Source: JAKVCB01 sp963578605
GTDB taxonomy: Bacteria > Planctomycetota > Planctomycetia > Pirellulales > Lacipirellulaceae
Direction: 5' to 3'
Length of the DNA stretch: 22,172 nt
Assembly (NCBI GenBank): GCA_963578605.1
Contig: CAUZEA010000096.1
Span: 1-22,172 of the forward strand
The translations under genes and the position numbers were made by a program. Below the pieces are notes generated by a model, which saw nothing but the letters and a program-made list of their open reading frames with translations, did not search any database and was not told the DNA's origin. The stretch's first letter is position 1. Each line of letters opens with the position of its first letter. Shown in pieces: positions 8,991-16,569 of this stretch.

Positions 8991-11900
8991 CTACTCCGGT
9001 TTCGGTGGTTCGATCGGGCCCTCAGGCTCGTCGGCCAACTCGGGACCAAAAGGAACTTCCATGTTCTGCATCGCGCGGTTTAAGTGGAGGGGATTATCGA
9101 AAGCGTCAACGATTTCGCGGCCGACCTTCCGCCCCAGTTCCCACAACCCGCCCGACGTGCCGAGGCGGGTTTCCGCCAGGTGCTGGGCCGGTGGCTCCGG
9201 GGGACGGGGCGTTTCGGTTAATTCAAGACGAATCTCCTGAGCGGAAGTCCGAATTGCCACCGAAGGCCGATGACCGCGTTCAATTTGGATACGAAATTCG
9301 CCACGCAAGGTATCGGGGCGCGAGGGATTGCGGTAAACGCTGCGTCCGCTGACCTTCTCCAGACAAAGCACTTTGAGATTCGTCTGATTGCCGTTGGTAT
9401 CTTGCCGCATGACGCGGCTGGCAAACACCAACAAGGGCGAAGCCACCGGCTGATCCAGCGCAATTCCCTGGTTTTTCACGGTGGCGGGCACTGGCCACAA
9501 CGGCTTCCCATCGTTCAAATCGAATGCGTAAACCAAGCCATTGATGAGGGCATAACGGACCCCGATGGCGACATGTTTTTCTTTGCGCCGATCGGATCGC
9601 GTACTGGCAAACAGAAACAAACGATCGTCGTCGCGTACCACCTGAATACTCTCCAGTGCCTGCTGGGGTTGCAAACGGTGGGCTAACAGTACGTTGCCGG
9701 TAGCAGCATCGACAAAGCGAAACTCACCACTTGCCTCGAGGATCGCCACCGCGTCGGGTTCCAGCACCCGAAACCGCGTTCCCGAGTCACAACGATGCTC
9801 CCATTCCGCCTTGCCAGTCAACAGATTGACAATCCGCACGAGGAAATGCTTGTCGGCTTGACGTTCAACGGTCGTGACCCGATGGCCTGTTGCAATGAGC
9901 CACGGAACTTGCGGAACGTCGCATTGACCAACGGTCACTCCGTCGACCATATTCAAGAGGATGGCCTTGGTTGCGGAAGCCGGTTTGACAAGGACCAGCC
10001 GCTCATCACCCAGCAGTTCGGCTCCTGGGGGAATATCCGTACGACTCCAGAGAGTCTCTCCGGTAAGCGGATCAACACACTGAAGCGCTTCGTGATTCTG
10101 ATAGACGACCCCCTCGGCCGTGGCGGGTCCAAGGGTGCAGACAATGCGGCCTTTCTCATCGACGACGCGGCGCCGCTCGGAAGCATGGTGGTAAGGTCCT
10201 CGATTGGATCCAACCTTCCGATTTGCAACACGTGTCGGTACTTCACTCCGCCAAAGAATGCTTCGCCCGCCTGATTGTCGGTCTGCCCCGGTATCGACGG
10301 CCACAATCTCCTGTCCCACGTTGACATAGAGCCGGTCACCCAACCGGGCAGCATAACTGGTCTGAAAGCGAGGCACCCGACCACTCACCTGGGCCAACTG
10401 TCGCCCCACGTTGAGTTGCCACACGACCTCTCCCCAACGATTGATGGCGGCCAACCGTGAGAGGTCGGTCGAGACGCGAAAGTGGGTGGGGCCGGCTGTC
10501 ACATGACGTGCTTGCTCGATCCTCAGTCTCTGCATTGTGGGTGGATGACGCGACTGGCGACCACCTGCATCGGTGGAACTGAGATCGATTTCGCGGGACT
10601 CAATCCGATGGGCTGACCAGCCGGCCATACTCGTTGGTGGCTGGGGATTTTGCTCGGCAAAGAGCTCGCTCAACCAATCAGCCGTCAACCTCCCATCGGG
10701 CAGGAGAACCACCGGATAGGTTTTCCTGATTTGTGATTGCTGCCAAACCAACTCGTCCTTGTTCCCAGGACGATCCATCAGTTGGAGGGTCAACACGGCG
10801 CCACCGGCACGGTAAGATTCATCGGTCGAATCGTGTAATCGGAAGAGGGCCATCTCGGCAGCAGGCAGGTCGCGGCGGTCGACCAACTGTCGGGAAAGGT
10901 GCCAGGCAACCTCATCGGTCATTGGCATTCCGGCAAAGCAACCCAGGTACCGTTGCTGGTCCGCGATCAACCCACTGGCCATCGCTTTCTGAGACCGGCT
11001 GACCAGCTCCTGGCGAATCTCCTCGCGAACTTCTGGGGAGGATTGCTTCCAGAGCACCTGCAACTGCCCACGCACCCAACGGTCAACCCGGATCGTATGT
11101 TCCGCCGACAATTGGACCCAGCTTTGCCAGTCGTGTTGATCCGCGATCCGCAACAAAACGGCGAATGCCTCCCGGTATTGCCCGATCGCCCACAATCCCT
11201 CGGCATCCAGTCGCATCAGTTCAAGCCGCTTGGCCGGATCATCGACAATCGCCTCCAGCAGGGGCAACTGGTCACGATATGCTGAATAATCACGCTTCAG
11301 AAGGTGCAACAACGACTCGGCAAGGAGCTGCCGCGTGTCGAGGTCCGCCGGGTCCGCTTTGTAGGCCCGCTGCAGGGTCGCCGCCGCCATCTCAAACTGA
11401 CCGCTGGCGAGTGCCAATTCGCCCCGGTCTCGCAAGGCCACCGGATCGTTGGCATTTTTCCTCAGCGCCTCGGTGGTCCGCCGCAGGAACGCCGATCGTT
11501 GTTCGAACTTGTCAATTGAAATCACCGACTGTGAGATCACTGCACCACGATGACAAATTAAATTTCCCATGACCTCCTGGTGCTGCGGCGGCGCAATCAC
11601 CATCTTCCCGTCGGCCATGTTGATCGCAGCAAGCTGACCCGACGTGAGCGGAAGATAGAACTTCCCCTGGCTCAAGAGGCCCCGCCCGCTAACCAGTGTC
11701 TCCTGGGGAAACTGACCAGACCGTTGTGTCCAAAGAAGGCGGCCATCTTTGAAGCTGAGTGCCGAAACGGTGTGTGCCGCCACCAACAAGACCGCCTCCT
11801 GGTCGATACAACCGACAAAGAGGTTTTTTTCGCGATTTCGCTTCCAGATCAACTCCCCGGTCTCAAGATCAAGACAGTGAATCTCGGGACTGTCGCGGGG

Positions 11901-13751
11901 GGTGACAATGACACGATTGCCGTGAATCCTCGGCGTACCATCCAGCCAGCGACCGATCAACTCGTTGTCGGCTGTTGGCACTTGGTGTTGCAGCAACAAA
12001 CCACTTTGGTGCAGCGCCGTATCACTCCGCGGATAAAGGTAGGCCCAGGCGAGTGACCGCGCAAACAGGTCGAACGCCACCACGGCACCAGCCGAAGTGG
12101 GACAAACCAGAATATCATTGGCTAACGAGGGCTCTGCCCCCGCGCGGCTCCGTTGAAGATCCAGGTGTACACCCCGCTCAAGACTCAAGAGGAGTTGCCG
12201 CCAGCGATAGTCCCCGGTACGCGGGTCGAGTGCCACTAGATAAACGGCACTTTTGATTTCCCCCAGGACGTAAAGGGTATCGTCGACCGCCAACGGTACA
12301 CCCAAAAAGAAAATGCCTGCCAAGTCGCCTCCGACACGTCGGCCATCGACCTCCCAAGCCAGCTTTCCTTCAGTGGCTAACTCATAGGCCGCCAGTCGGT
12401 TGGTCATCGCTTCAATCATCGCGAGCCGCCGGCCGAAAATGGGCAGGCGCCCACCCGAAATCTGACGGTTACGATCGACAATGGGTAAACCACGGATTGT
12501 GAAAACCCGTTCCCCATCGCTGCTGAGAGCAGCCGCCAGCGCATCATTCCAGATCCGCTGTTCCAAAGCATGCGCGAAGCTTGTCACGGGAGCATCGGCT
12601 TCGGCGTGATCAAGCCCGGCCAGCAACTGGTCGAACGCGTTCTCGTCATAAGATCGGGTTTCCCATATTCTTTTGCCCGACTGCCAATTGATGGCGACAA
12701 CCATGTCAGCCGTTTTCGTGATCACCACGTCCCCGACAGCCAAGGGTGTGACCAATCCGACCAGCGGCACCCCGGCACGGTTTAAGACCTCCTGGCGTGC
12801 CTCCAGATAACTTTCCAAGCGGGGATGGTTGGCGACCCGGACCTGCCAGCGGAGGCGATTATGCGGCGGACCGCCGGGTGCATCCAGGTTTCCTGCTCGA
12901 CTGCCCAACCGGGTTGTCCAGTTTGGATCCCGCAAGGGCAACTGCAGTTCACTGGCCAACAAAGGGTCGAGGGTGGCAAGCTGCGGTGCCGCACCAGGCG
13001 TACCGCGGGCATTTGTGCCCCCAACCACCAACTCACCCAAATCAGCCCGCGATTGAAGTTCCTCTAACACCTGCCGCTCGCGGTCTGCCTCCCCCTGGGC
13101 AGCCCAACTTGCCGCTAACAACAGGGAAAGTTGTGGTTCATAAAGCTCTGCGGCTTGCGGAATTTTGCGCACCCGCTGGTAGATGCGGGCTGCTGCTGCT
13201 GGATTTCCAAGATCGGTTGCCCGTTGCGCCAACAACAAGGCCGCTTCGTATCCGGCAGGCGTATGCAGATATTGGCGGACCACATCGGTTAACGCCCCGT
13301 AGTTGCCTGCTTTGATGGCCTCTGCCACCAGTTTGCGCGCACGCGTCGACTGGCTGAGCTCATAAGCTGAGCGACCTTCGGGGGACAAATCGCTGATGAG
13401 CTGCCGTACAAGCGACTTCAGGCCTAACAGCCGACTTGATTGGTCAGGATGCACGACGAAGGAATCCTCGTCGCTGGTCAATACATCGCCCAGAAATGAA
13501 ACCGCCTCGGTATATTTCCCCGCCTCGATCCGCTCGCGAACACGTGACAAGCCACGTGCCAACTTGCGGTCAATTGGCAAGTAGACACCATGAATTGCCC
13601 CTGGATCATAGAAACCCGGCTGGTCGGCATTGGGCGGTTCCACGACGGGACCGGCAGCCATGGCCAGATGGGACCACCCGGTGGCGGCCACAAGTAAGCA
13701 GGTGACCATCACGACCAGCCAGCTTCGAGCCCGATCAAGCAAGTGGCACAT
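8991..13751 (-). CDS. Very large exported PQQ-like beta-propeller / TPR protein
   Basis: A 1586-residue protein with a signal peptide (hydrophobic core about 11-25, likely cleavage near AMAAG at 30-34). An N-terminal TPR-like helical region (about 50-250) is followed by a first quinoprotein-type propeller at about 320-740. Its repeated blades include VVAINWQSGKRIWE, LVALDPRTGDYRWR, IHCLDLETGELIWK and VSALSFKDGRLLWT. A second TPR segment (ALRDRGELALASGQFEMAAA onward) lies near 780-1000. A second propeller at about 1130-1480 includes LQCVDPLTGETLWS and VRIVNLLTGKAEWE. The tail is proline-rich. Such blades can bind PQQ or act as protein scaffolds like BamB; no PQQ ligand set could be assigned, so scaffold is as likely as enzyme. 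It is the first gene of the operon. No clear Shine-Dalgarno precedes the ATG. Confidence 0.93.
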   Translation of the reverse strand: MCHLLDRARSWLVVMVTCLLVAATGWSHLAMAAGPVVEPPNADQPGFYDPGAIHGVYLPIDRKLARGLSRVRERIEAGKYTEAVSFLGDVLTSDEDSFVVHPDQSSRLLGLKSLVRQLISDLSPEGRSAYELSQSTRARKLVAEAIKAGNYGALTDVVRQYLHTPAGYEAALLLAQRATDLGNPAAAARIYQRVRKIPQAAELYEPQLSLLLAASWAAQGEADRERQVLEELQSRADLGELVVGGTNARGTPGAAPQLATLDPLLASELQLPLRDPNWTTRLGSRAGNLDAPGGPPHNRLRWQVRVANHPRLESYLEARQEVLNRAGVPLVGLVTPLAVGDVVITKTADMVVAINWQSGKRIWETRSYDENAFDQLLAGLDHAEADAPVTSFAHALEQRIWNDALAAALSSDGERVFTIRGLPIVDRNRQISGGRLPIFGRRLAMIEAMTNRLAAYELATEGKLAWEVDGRRVGGDLAGIFFLGVPLAVDDTLYVLGEIKSAVYLVALDPRTGDYRWRQLLLSLERGVHLDLQRSRAGAEPSLANDILVCPTSAGAVVAFDLFARSLAWAYLYPRSDTALHQSGLLLQHQVPTADNELIGRWLDGTPRIHGNRVIVTPRDSPEIHCLDLETGELIWKRNREKNLFVGCIDQEAVLLVAAHTVSALSFKDGRLLWTQRSGQFPQETLVSGRGLLSQGKFYLPLTSGQLAAINMADGKMVIAPPQHQEVMGNLICHRGAVISQSVISIDKFEQRSAFLRRTTEALRKNANDPVALRDRGELALASGQFEMAAATLQRAYKADPADLDTRQLLAESLLHLLKRDYSAYRDQLPLLEAIVDDPAKRLELMRLDAEGLWAIGQYREAFAVLLRIADQHDWQSWVQLSAEHTIRVDRWVRGQLQVLWKQSSPEVREEIRQELVSRSQKAMASGLIADQQRYLGCFAGMPMTDEVAWHLSRQLVDRRDLPAAEMALFRLHDSTDESYRAGGAVLTLQLMDRPGNKDELVWQQSQIRKTYPVVLLPDGRLTADWLSELFAEQNPQPPTSMAGWSAHRIESREIDLSSTDAGGRQSRHPPTMQRLRIEQARHVTAGPTHFRVSTDLSRLAAINRWGEVVWQLNVGRQLAQVSGRVPRFQTSYAARLGDRLYVNVGQEIVAVDTGADRQSGGRSILWRSEVPTRVANRKVGSNRGPYHHASERRRVVDEKGRIVCTLGPATAEGVVYQNHEALQCVDPLTGETLWSRTDIPPGAELLGDERLVLVKPASATKAILLNMVDGVTVGQCDVPQVPWLIATGHRVTTVERQADKHFLVRIVNLLTGKAEWEHRCDSGTRFRVLEPDAVAILEASGEFRFVDAATGNVLLAHRLQPQQALESIQVVRDDDRLFLFASTRSDRRKEKHVAIGVRYALINGLVYAFDLNDGKPLWPVPATVKNQGIALDQPVASPLLVFASRVMRQDTNGNQTNLKVLCLEKVSGRSVYRNPSRPDTLRGEFRIQIERGHRPSVAIRTSAQEIRLELTETPRPPEPPAQHLAETRLGTSGGLWELGRKVGREIVDAFDNPLHLNRAMQNMEVPFGPELADEPEGPIEPPKPE

Positions 13752-13868
13752 GGCGGAGGTGGACCTATCGACAAATCAACCTGGGCTGGAGACACCCGTC
13801 CAATACTATGGCCATCAGCTCTCCATTGAGTCGCTGAGGCCAACTGCTACAATAAAGCCTGGGTTTTG

Positions 13869-13884
13869 AGAGGTATCGACCTCT
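13869..13884. promoter_or_regulatory. Short perfect inverted repeat AGAGGT-ATCG-ACCTCT
   Basis: Six-base arms around a four-base centre, about 120 nt upstream of the PQQ-gene start codon. It could be an operator or a hairpin in the operon's leader. No T-tract follows on either strand, so it is not an intrinsic terminator. Confidence 0.3.
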
Positions 13885-13980
13885 TCTGGAGACCGCAGGA
13901 AAGCTACTTTACAGTGCGCAACCCGTTTCTGTAGTTAATCTTATTGCGAATCTACCGATCCGGCAAGCTGCCCCCCCCCT

Positions 13981-14017
13981 TTCCCAGCCAAGTAATTACC
14001 GCAAAGTCTGCTGGGAA
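13981..14017. promoter_or_regulatory. Inverted repeat TTCCCAGC / GCTGGGAA in the HU upstream region
   Basis: Perfect 8-bp arms at 13981-13988 and 14010-14017 flank 21 nt, which include the small palindrome GTAATTAC. It ends about 50 nt upstream of the HU -35 element. It may be a regulator binding site or an RNA hairpin of the divergent operon leader; there is no direct evidence for either. Confidence 0.35.
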
Positions 14018-14065
14018 CCGAGGGGATAAAAGCTGGTTTTTCTTGGAAACAGTCAATTTACCCGC

Positions 14066-14094
14066 TTGAAATTATTCGCGCGCAGAATTTTAAT
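14066..14094 (+). promoter_or_regulatory. Sigma-70-like promoter for the HU-family gene
   Basis: TTGAAA at 14066-14071 (5 of 6 to TTGACA) and TTTAAT at 14089-14094 (5 of 6 to TATAAT) are separated by exactly 17 nt. The predicted start of transcription near 14101 leaves a leader of about 60 nt, with the ribosome-binding site inside it. This supports starting the gene at 14162 and not at the in-frame TTG at 14066. Confidence 0.65.
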
Positions 14095-14146
14095 CGTCTC
14101 TTCGCAGGACCGCGAACCAAGGATTTTCTTTTCCCACCTACCATCT

Positions 14147-14152
14147 GGAGGA
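14147..14152 (+). promoter_or_regulatory. Shine-Dalgarno GGAGGA fixing the HU start
   Basis: GGAGGA lies 9 nt before ATG 14162, the strongest ribosome-binding site seen in the window. It decides the start against the longer in-frame TTG reading at 14066, which coincides with the -35 element. Confidence 0.8.
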
Positions 14153-14161
14153 TGTGACATT

Positions 14162-14479
14162 ATGGCGAACGCCGCTGCCAAACCCCCAACCAAGACCGAA
14201 GTCTTCGCAAACGTCGCCGAAATCACCGACCTGACCAAAAAGGATGTGGCCAACGTATTCAACGCGCTGAACGATGAAATCACCAAGGCGCTCAGCAAGG
14301 ACCCGCATACGTTCACGATCCCTGGTCTTTGCAAGATCGTGGTTCAACACAAACCGGCCACTGAAGAACGAGAAGGGACCAACCCCTTCACGGGCGAGCC
14401 CACCATTTTCAAGGCGAAACCTGCCCGCAACGTTGTTAAGATTCGCCCGCTGAAAAAACTAAAAGACATGGTTGGCTAG
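14162..14479 (+). CDS. HU/IHF-family nucleoid DNA-binding protein
   Basis: A 105-residue protein, slightly longer than the usual HU of about 90. The helical dimerisation part (TKTEVFANVAEITDLTKKDV, about 10-29, then NVFNALNDEI) leads to FTIPGLCKIVVQHKPA. The beta-arm carries NPFTGEP at 74-80, with the conserved Asn-Pro-x-Thr-Gly-Glu tip whose proline intercalates into DNA in HU/IHF. It ends with KAKPARNVVKIRPLKKLKDMV. A short Ala/Pro-rich N-terminal extension (MANAAAKPP) and a single cysteine in GLCKIV, where HU often has GFGxF, are departures from classical HU. It has its own promoter and ribosome-binding site, divergent from the PQQ operon, so it is probably monocistronic. Expected role: non-specific DNA bending and nucleoid organisation in the cytoplasm. 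Confidence 0.95.
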   Translation: MANAAAKPPTKTEVFANVAEITDLTKKDVANVFNALNDEITKALSKDPHTFTIPGLCKIVVQHKPATEEREGTNPFTGEPTIFKAKPARNVVKIRPLKKLKDMVG

Positions 14480-16466
14480 CTATACGTCAATCACCGCTGA
14501 CGGGAATCCACCCCGCCGCAGTTCTTTGCGATAAAGGTGTGGCTTGGTCGGTGCGCGCCACGCGGGAAGAAAAATTCGGTCTTCGGGCAGTACGGCCACA
14601 ACTATCACCGCTATAAGTCGTGCGAACCGTACCATTGGCACGAAGGTGCTCAAACGGAAAACGATTAAACCGCAGGCGCAAACCGGAGTTATTTGGATCA
14701 TGGCCGGCACACATGGATGGTGTGCATGGACTTCCTTGCTTTCTTGCTTTGTGACAATCCGTCACAGGTTCCCCTGTGGAAGCAAGTCAAATAATGACAC
14801 GTATCGCTGACCGCGATCCCCAAAGCGGCGCTGGCGGTCATGGCTGTCTCGGTTTTGATCCAACCTTCACACCATCCAATTAACCCCATGGTCACAACAA
14901 CCCAAAATACCTTCGGAACCATCGCTACCAGACTGGCCTAAAAACTCTGCACCGCCAGCATTACGACGGTTGTCATCACGGCGATTACCAACATGAAGTT
15001 TTCGACCAGATCGTTCAGTCGTTCCGGAATCATCCCGGTGCAGTCCGCCTGGACACCACGGAACTGTTGCAACTCTCGGTCGATATAGTTTCGCAAATTG
15101 TCCGTCAACCGGCCAACACCGGTGTTACTTCGGACTGGACTGCAGAATGGTATTCTCCACCGTTGATGGTCACCTGCGTGTCATTGGCTAGAAAATGCGT
15201 ATCGTACAAACGGTGTGGACTTGAAGGCAGATGACGGCGCAGCATGGCCCACGCCGCAATGCCACAATAGCCTCCACCGGTCGAGACAGGCGTCTCAAAA
15301 GCAACTGCCGAAATCGTCGAGGACAAGACGATACTCTGTTGCGACCCGTTGAAAATGTCGCACCCAGGTGGAAAGCAATGGTCCGATAGCATTTCGTGAA
15401 AATCTCCCTGGTACCGCCAAAGCCGGCTAAGCTCCCCCGTAGCCCGTGAAAAAACAGGGCCGTTTCGTCTCGCCAACCAATTCTTGGTAACGCAGCACTA
15501 TGGTCGCAAGTATCGACCAGTTCCCTGATTTCAAGCCCAGTAAGTCCCTCTCCAAGGCGGTCGGCTGTGGGCAAGCTCCAGCTCTCCCCGGTGACTCGCG
15601 GAACGTCCCCAAAAAACACTGCAGCACCCAGGCGACGTGACCAGAACGCCACACCCGAGCCGCGTAGTTACCCGAGACACCACAAACCTCTAACGCTTTC
15701 CACAACAGGTGTCGCTCCAACCTGACTTGCCCGCAACACCAACCAAGTCACGCATCGGGCGATTGGGCCTTGGCTGCGTGTCCACTCGCCCCCCAGGAGA
15801 GGGGTGATCGGTCCAAAGGGAAAACTGTCCTGGTGTTTACCGGAGTGATTTCCGTAACTCCCCTTGGTCTTGGTGTTTTTTTGGGCGGATTCCCGCAAAA
15901 AAACGCGTCATATCGCAAAGCAAACTCCAATCACCGTTCAGGCTGCCACGAACACTTACCTTTTTTAAAAATGATGAGAAAATAAAAGAAGCGGGCTCCC
16001 CTCCGACACAAGCGGGTCTTGCGATCGGGGGATGAGCGCGTGACGCAAGCACCCAAGATACAACCCCCCCCCCCGTCCGTCCGCTAATTCGCTCCAACCC
16101 AGGCGAAGGGCGGGCGGGGCTATTACAACACAACGGTGGTGTACCGCTGCCAAAGACCATTTGCCAATCGACTTGCATCCGCCCGTTGCTGGGGTCTGGC
16201 CGGCGGATTCGGCCTTGGTGAGGGCTTGTTCCTGGCCGGCTCATCCCAGCGAGCCGTTGATCCCAGGCATCCGGGCCGCCGTTTTCCAGTTCAAGGGGCC
16301 GCCGTATTGCGGATCTCGGATCCTCTGATTCGTGACCTGTTGATTCAGACCTGGCTTGGCCAGGACTGGCTGCCTCAGTCGCCCGGACGACACGCATGGA
16401 AAGCACTGGCCGCGATGGCGCAAAGCCGAGCCGATACCACGACGAATCTGCCGGACAGCGCGACGG
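14480..16466. other. 2-kb region without an intact recognisable gene
   Basis: Open frames exist on both strands, but none has a convincing start, ribosome-binding site or family motif. The longest, a 226-codon minus frame at 15837-16517, is rich in Arg/Pro/Ser, runs through the terminator at 16467-16505 and is not credible. The subregion 14938-15652 has broken minus-strand coding character (separate entry). A C11 homopolymer lies at 16064-16074. A short inverted repeat GGAGT/ACTCC lies around 15839-15859 with no proper T-tract. I see no insertion-sequence ends, no transposase and no RNA gene. Confidence 0.5.
14938..15652 (-). pseudogene. Possible decayed or frameshifted minus-strand gene
   Basis: Protein-like segments occur in successive but different minus frames. 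One frame from 15652 has FFGDVPRVTGESW and GLEIRELVDTCDHSAALPR. A second frame (15476 to 15105) ends ...VTPVLAG then stop. A third frame continues at once as RLTDNLRNYIDRELQQF and ends LVENFMLVIAVMTTVVMLAV, a plausible C-terminal membrane helix, at the TAG 14938-14940. After this stop the same frame reopens at ATG 14922 for 74 codons (MVPKVFWVVVTMGLIGW). Joining the frames needs shifts near 15470 and 15105. I do not recognise the family. It may be a decayed gene, a gene with sequencing errors, or chance. Confidence 0.25.
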
Positions 16467-16505
16467 TAAAAAACCAGGACGGGCAGCTCTCGCCAACCCG
16501 TCCTG
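16467..16505 (-). terminator. Intrinsic terminator of the MFS transporter gene
   Basis: On the minus strand, CAGGACGGG (16505-16497) pairs perfectly with CCCGTCCTG (16483-16475) around a 13-nt loop, followed by G and six T residues (16473-16468). The stem starts 64 nt after the MFS stop codon. A 9-bp GC-rich stem with a T6 tail is a textbook rho-independent terminator. It works only in this direction, since no T-tract follows on the plus strand. Confidence 0.88.
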
Positions 16506-16569
16506 AATGAACCACAAAGTTTAATGCTTAAATCGTTCGTGACAAAACGTTATTCACTACCTACAAACC

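Larger units (their letters stand above)
13752..14161. promoter_or_regulatory. Divergent intergenic control region between PQQ operon and HU gene
   Basis: This 410-nt stretch separates the minus-strand operon from the plus-strand HU-family gene and encodes nothing recognisable. It contains a 6-bp hairpin (13869-13884), a C9 tract (13971-13979), an 8-bp inverted repeat with a 21-nt centre (13981-14017) and the HU promoter and ribosome-binding site. I could not pick a convincing promoter for the minus-strand operon. TTGCCG/TAAGAT with 17-nt spacing, reading leftward from about 13969, is a weak candidate. Confidence 0.6.

Noticed and set aside
14066..14161. Longer HU reading frame from TTG 14066
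   Set aside because: That TTG is part of the -35 element, and GGAGGA sits right before ATG 14162; the extra 32 residues have no HU character.
15839..15885. Intrinsic terminator around GGAGT/ACTCC with a later T7 run
   Set aside because: The stem is only five pairs and the T-run is about 15 nt away, so it does not meet terminator geometry.
16136..16510. 124-codon plus-strand frame
   Set aside because: It lies over the MFS terminator, has no ribosome-binding site and shows no family signature.
15837..16517. 226-codon minus-strand frame
   Set aside because: Its composition is Arg/Pro/Ser-rich, it reads through the terminator stem and the C11 tract, and it has no motif or ribosome-binding site.
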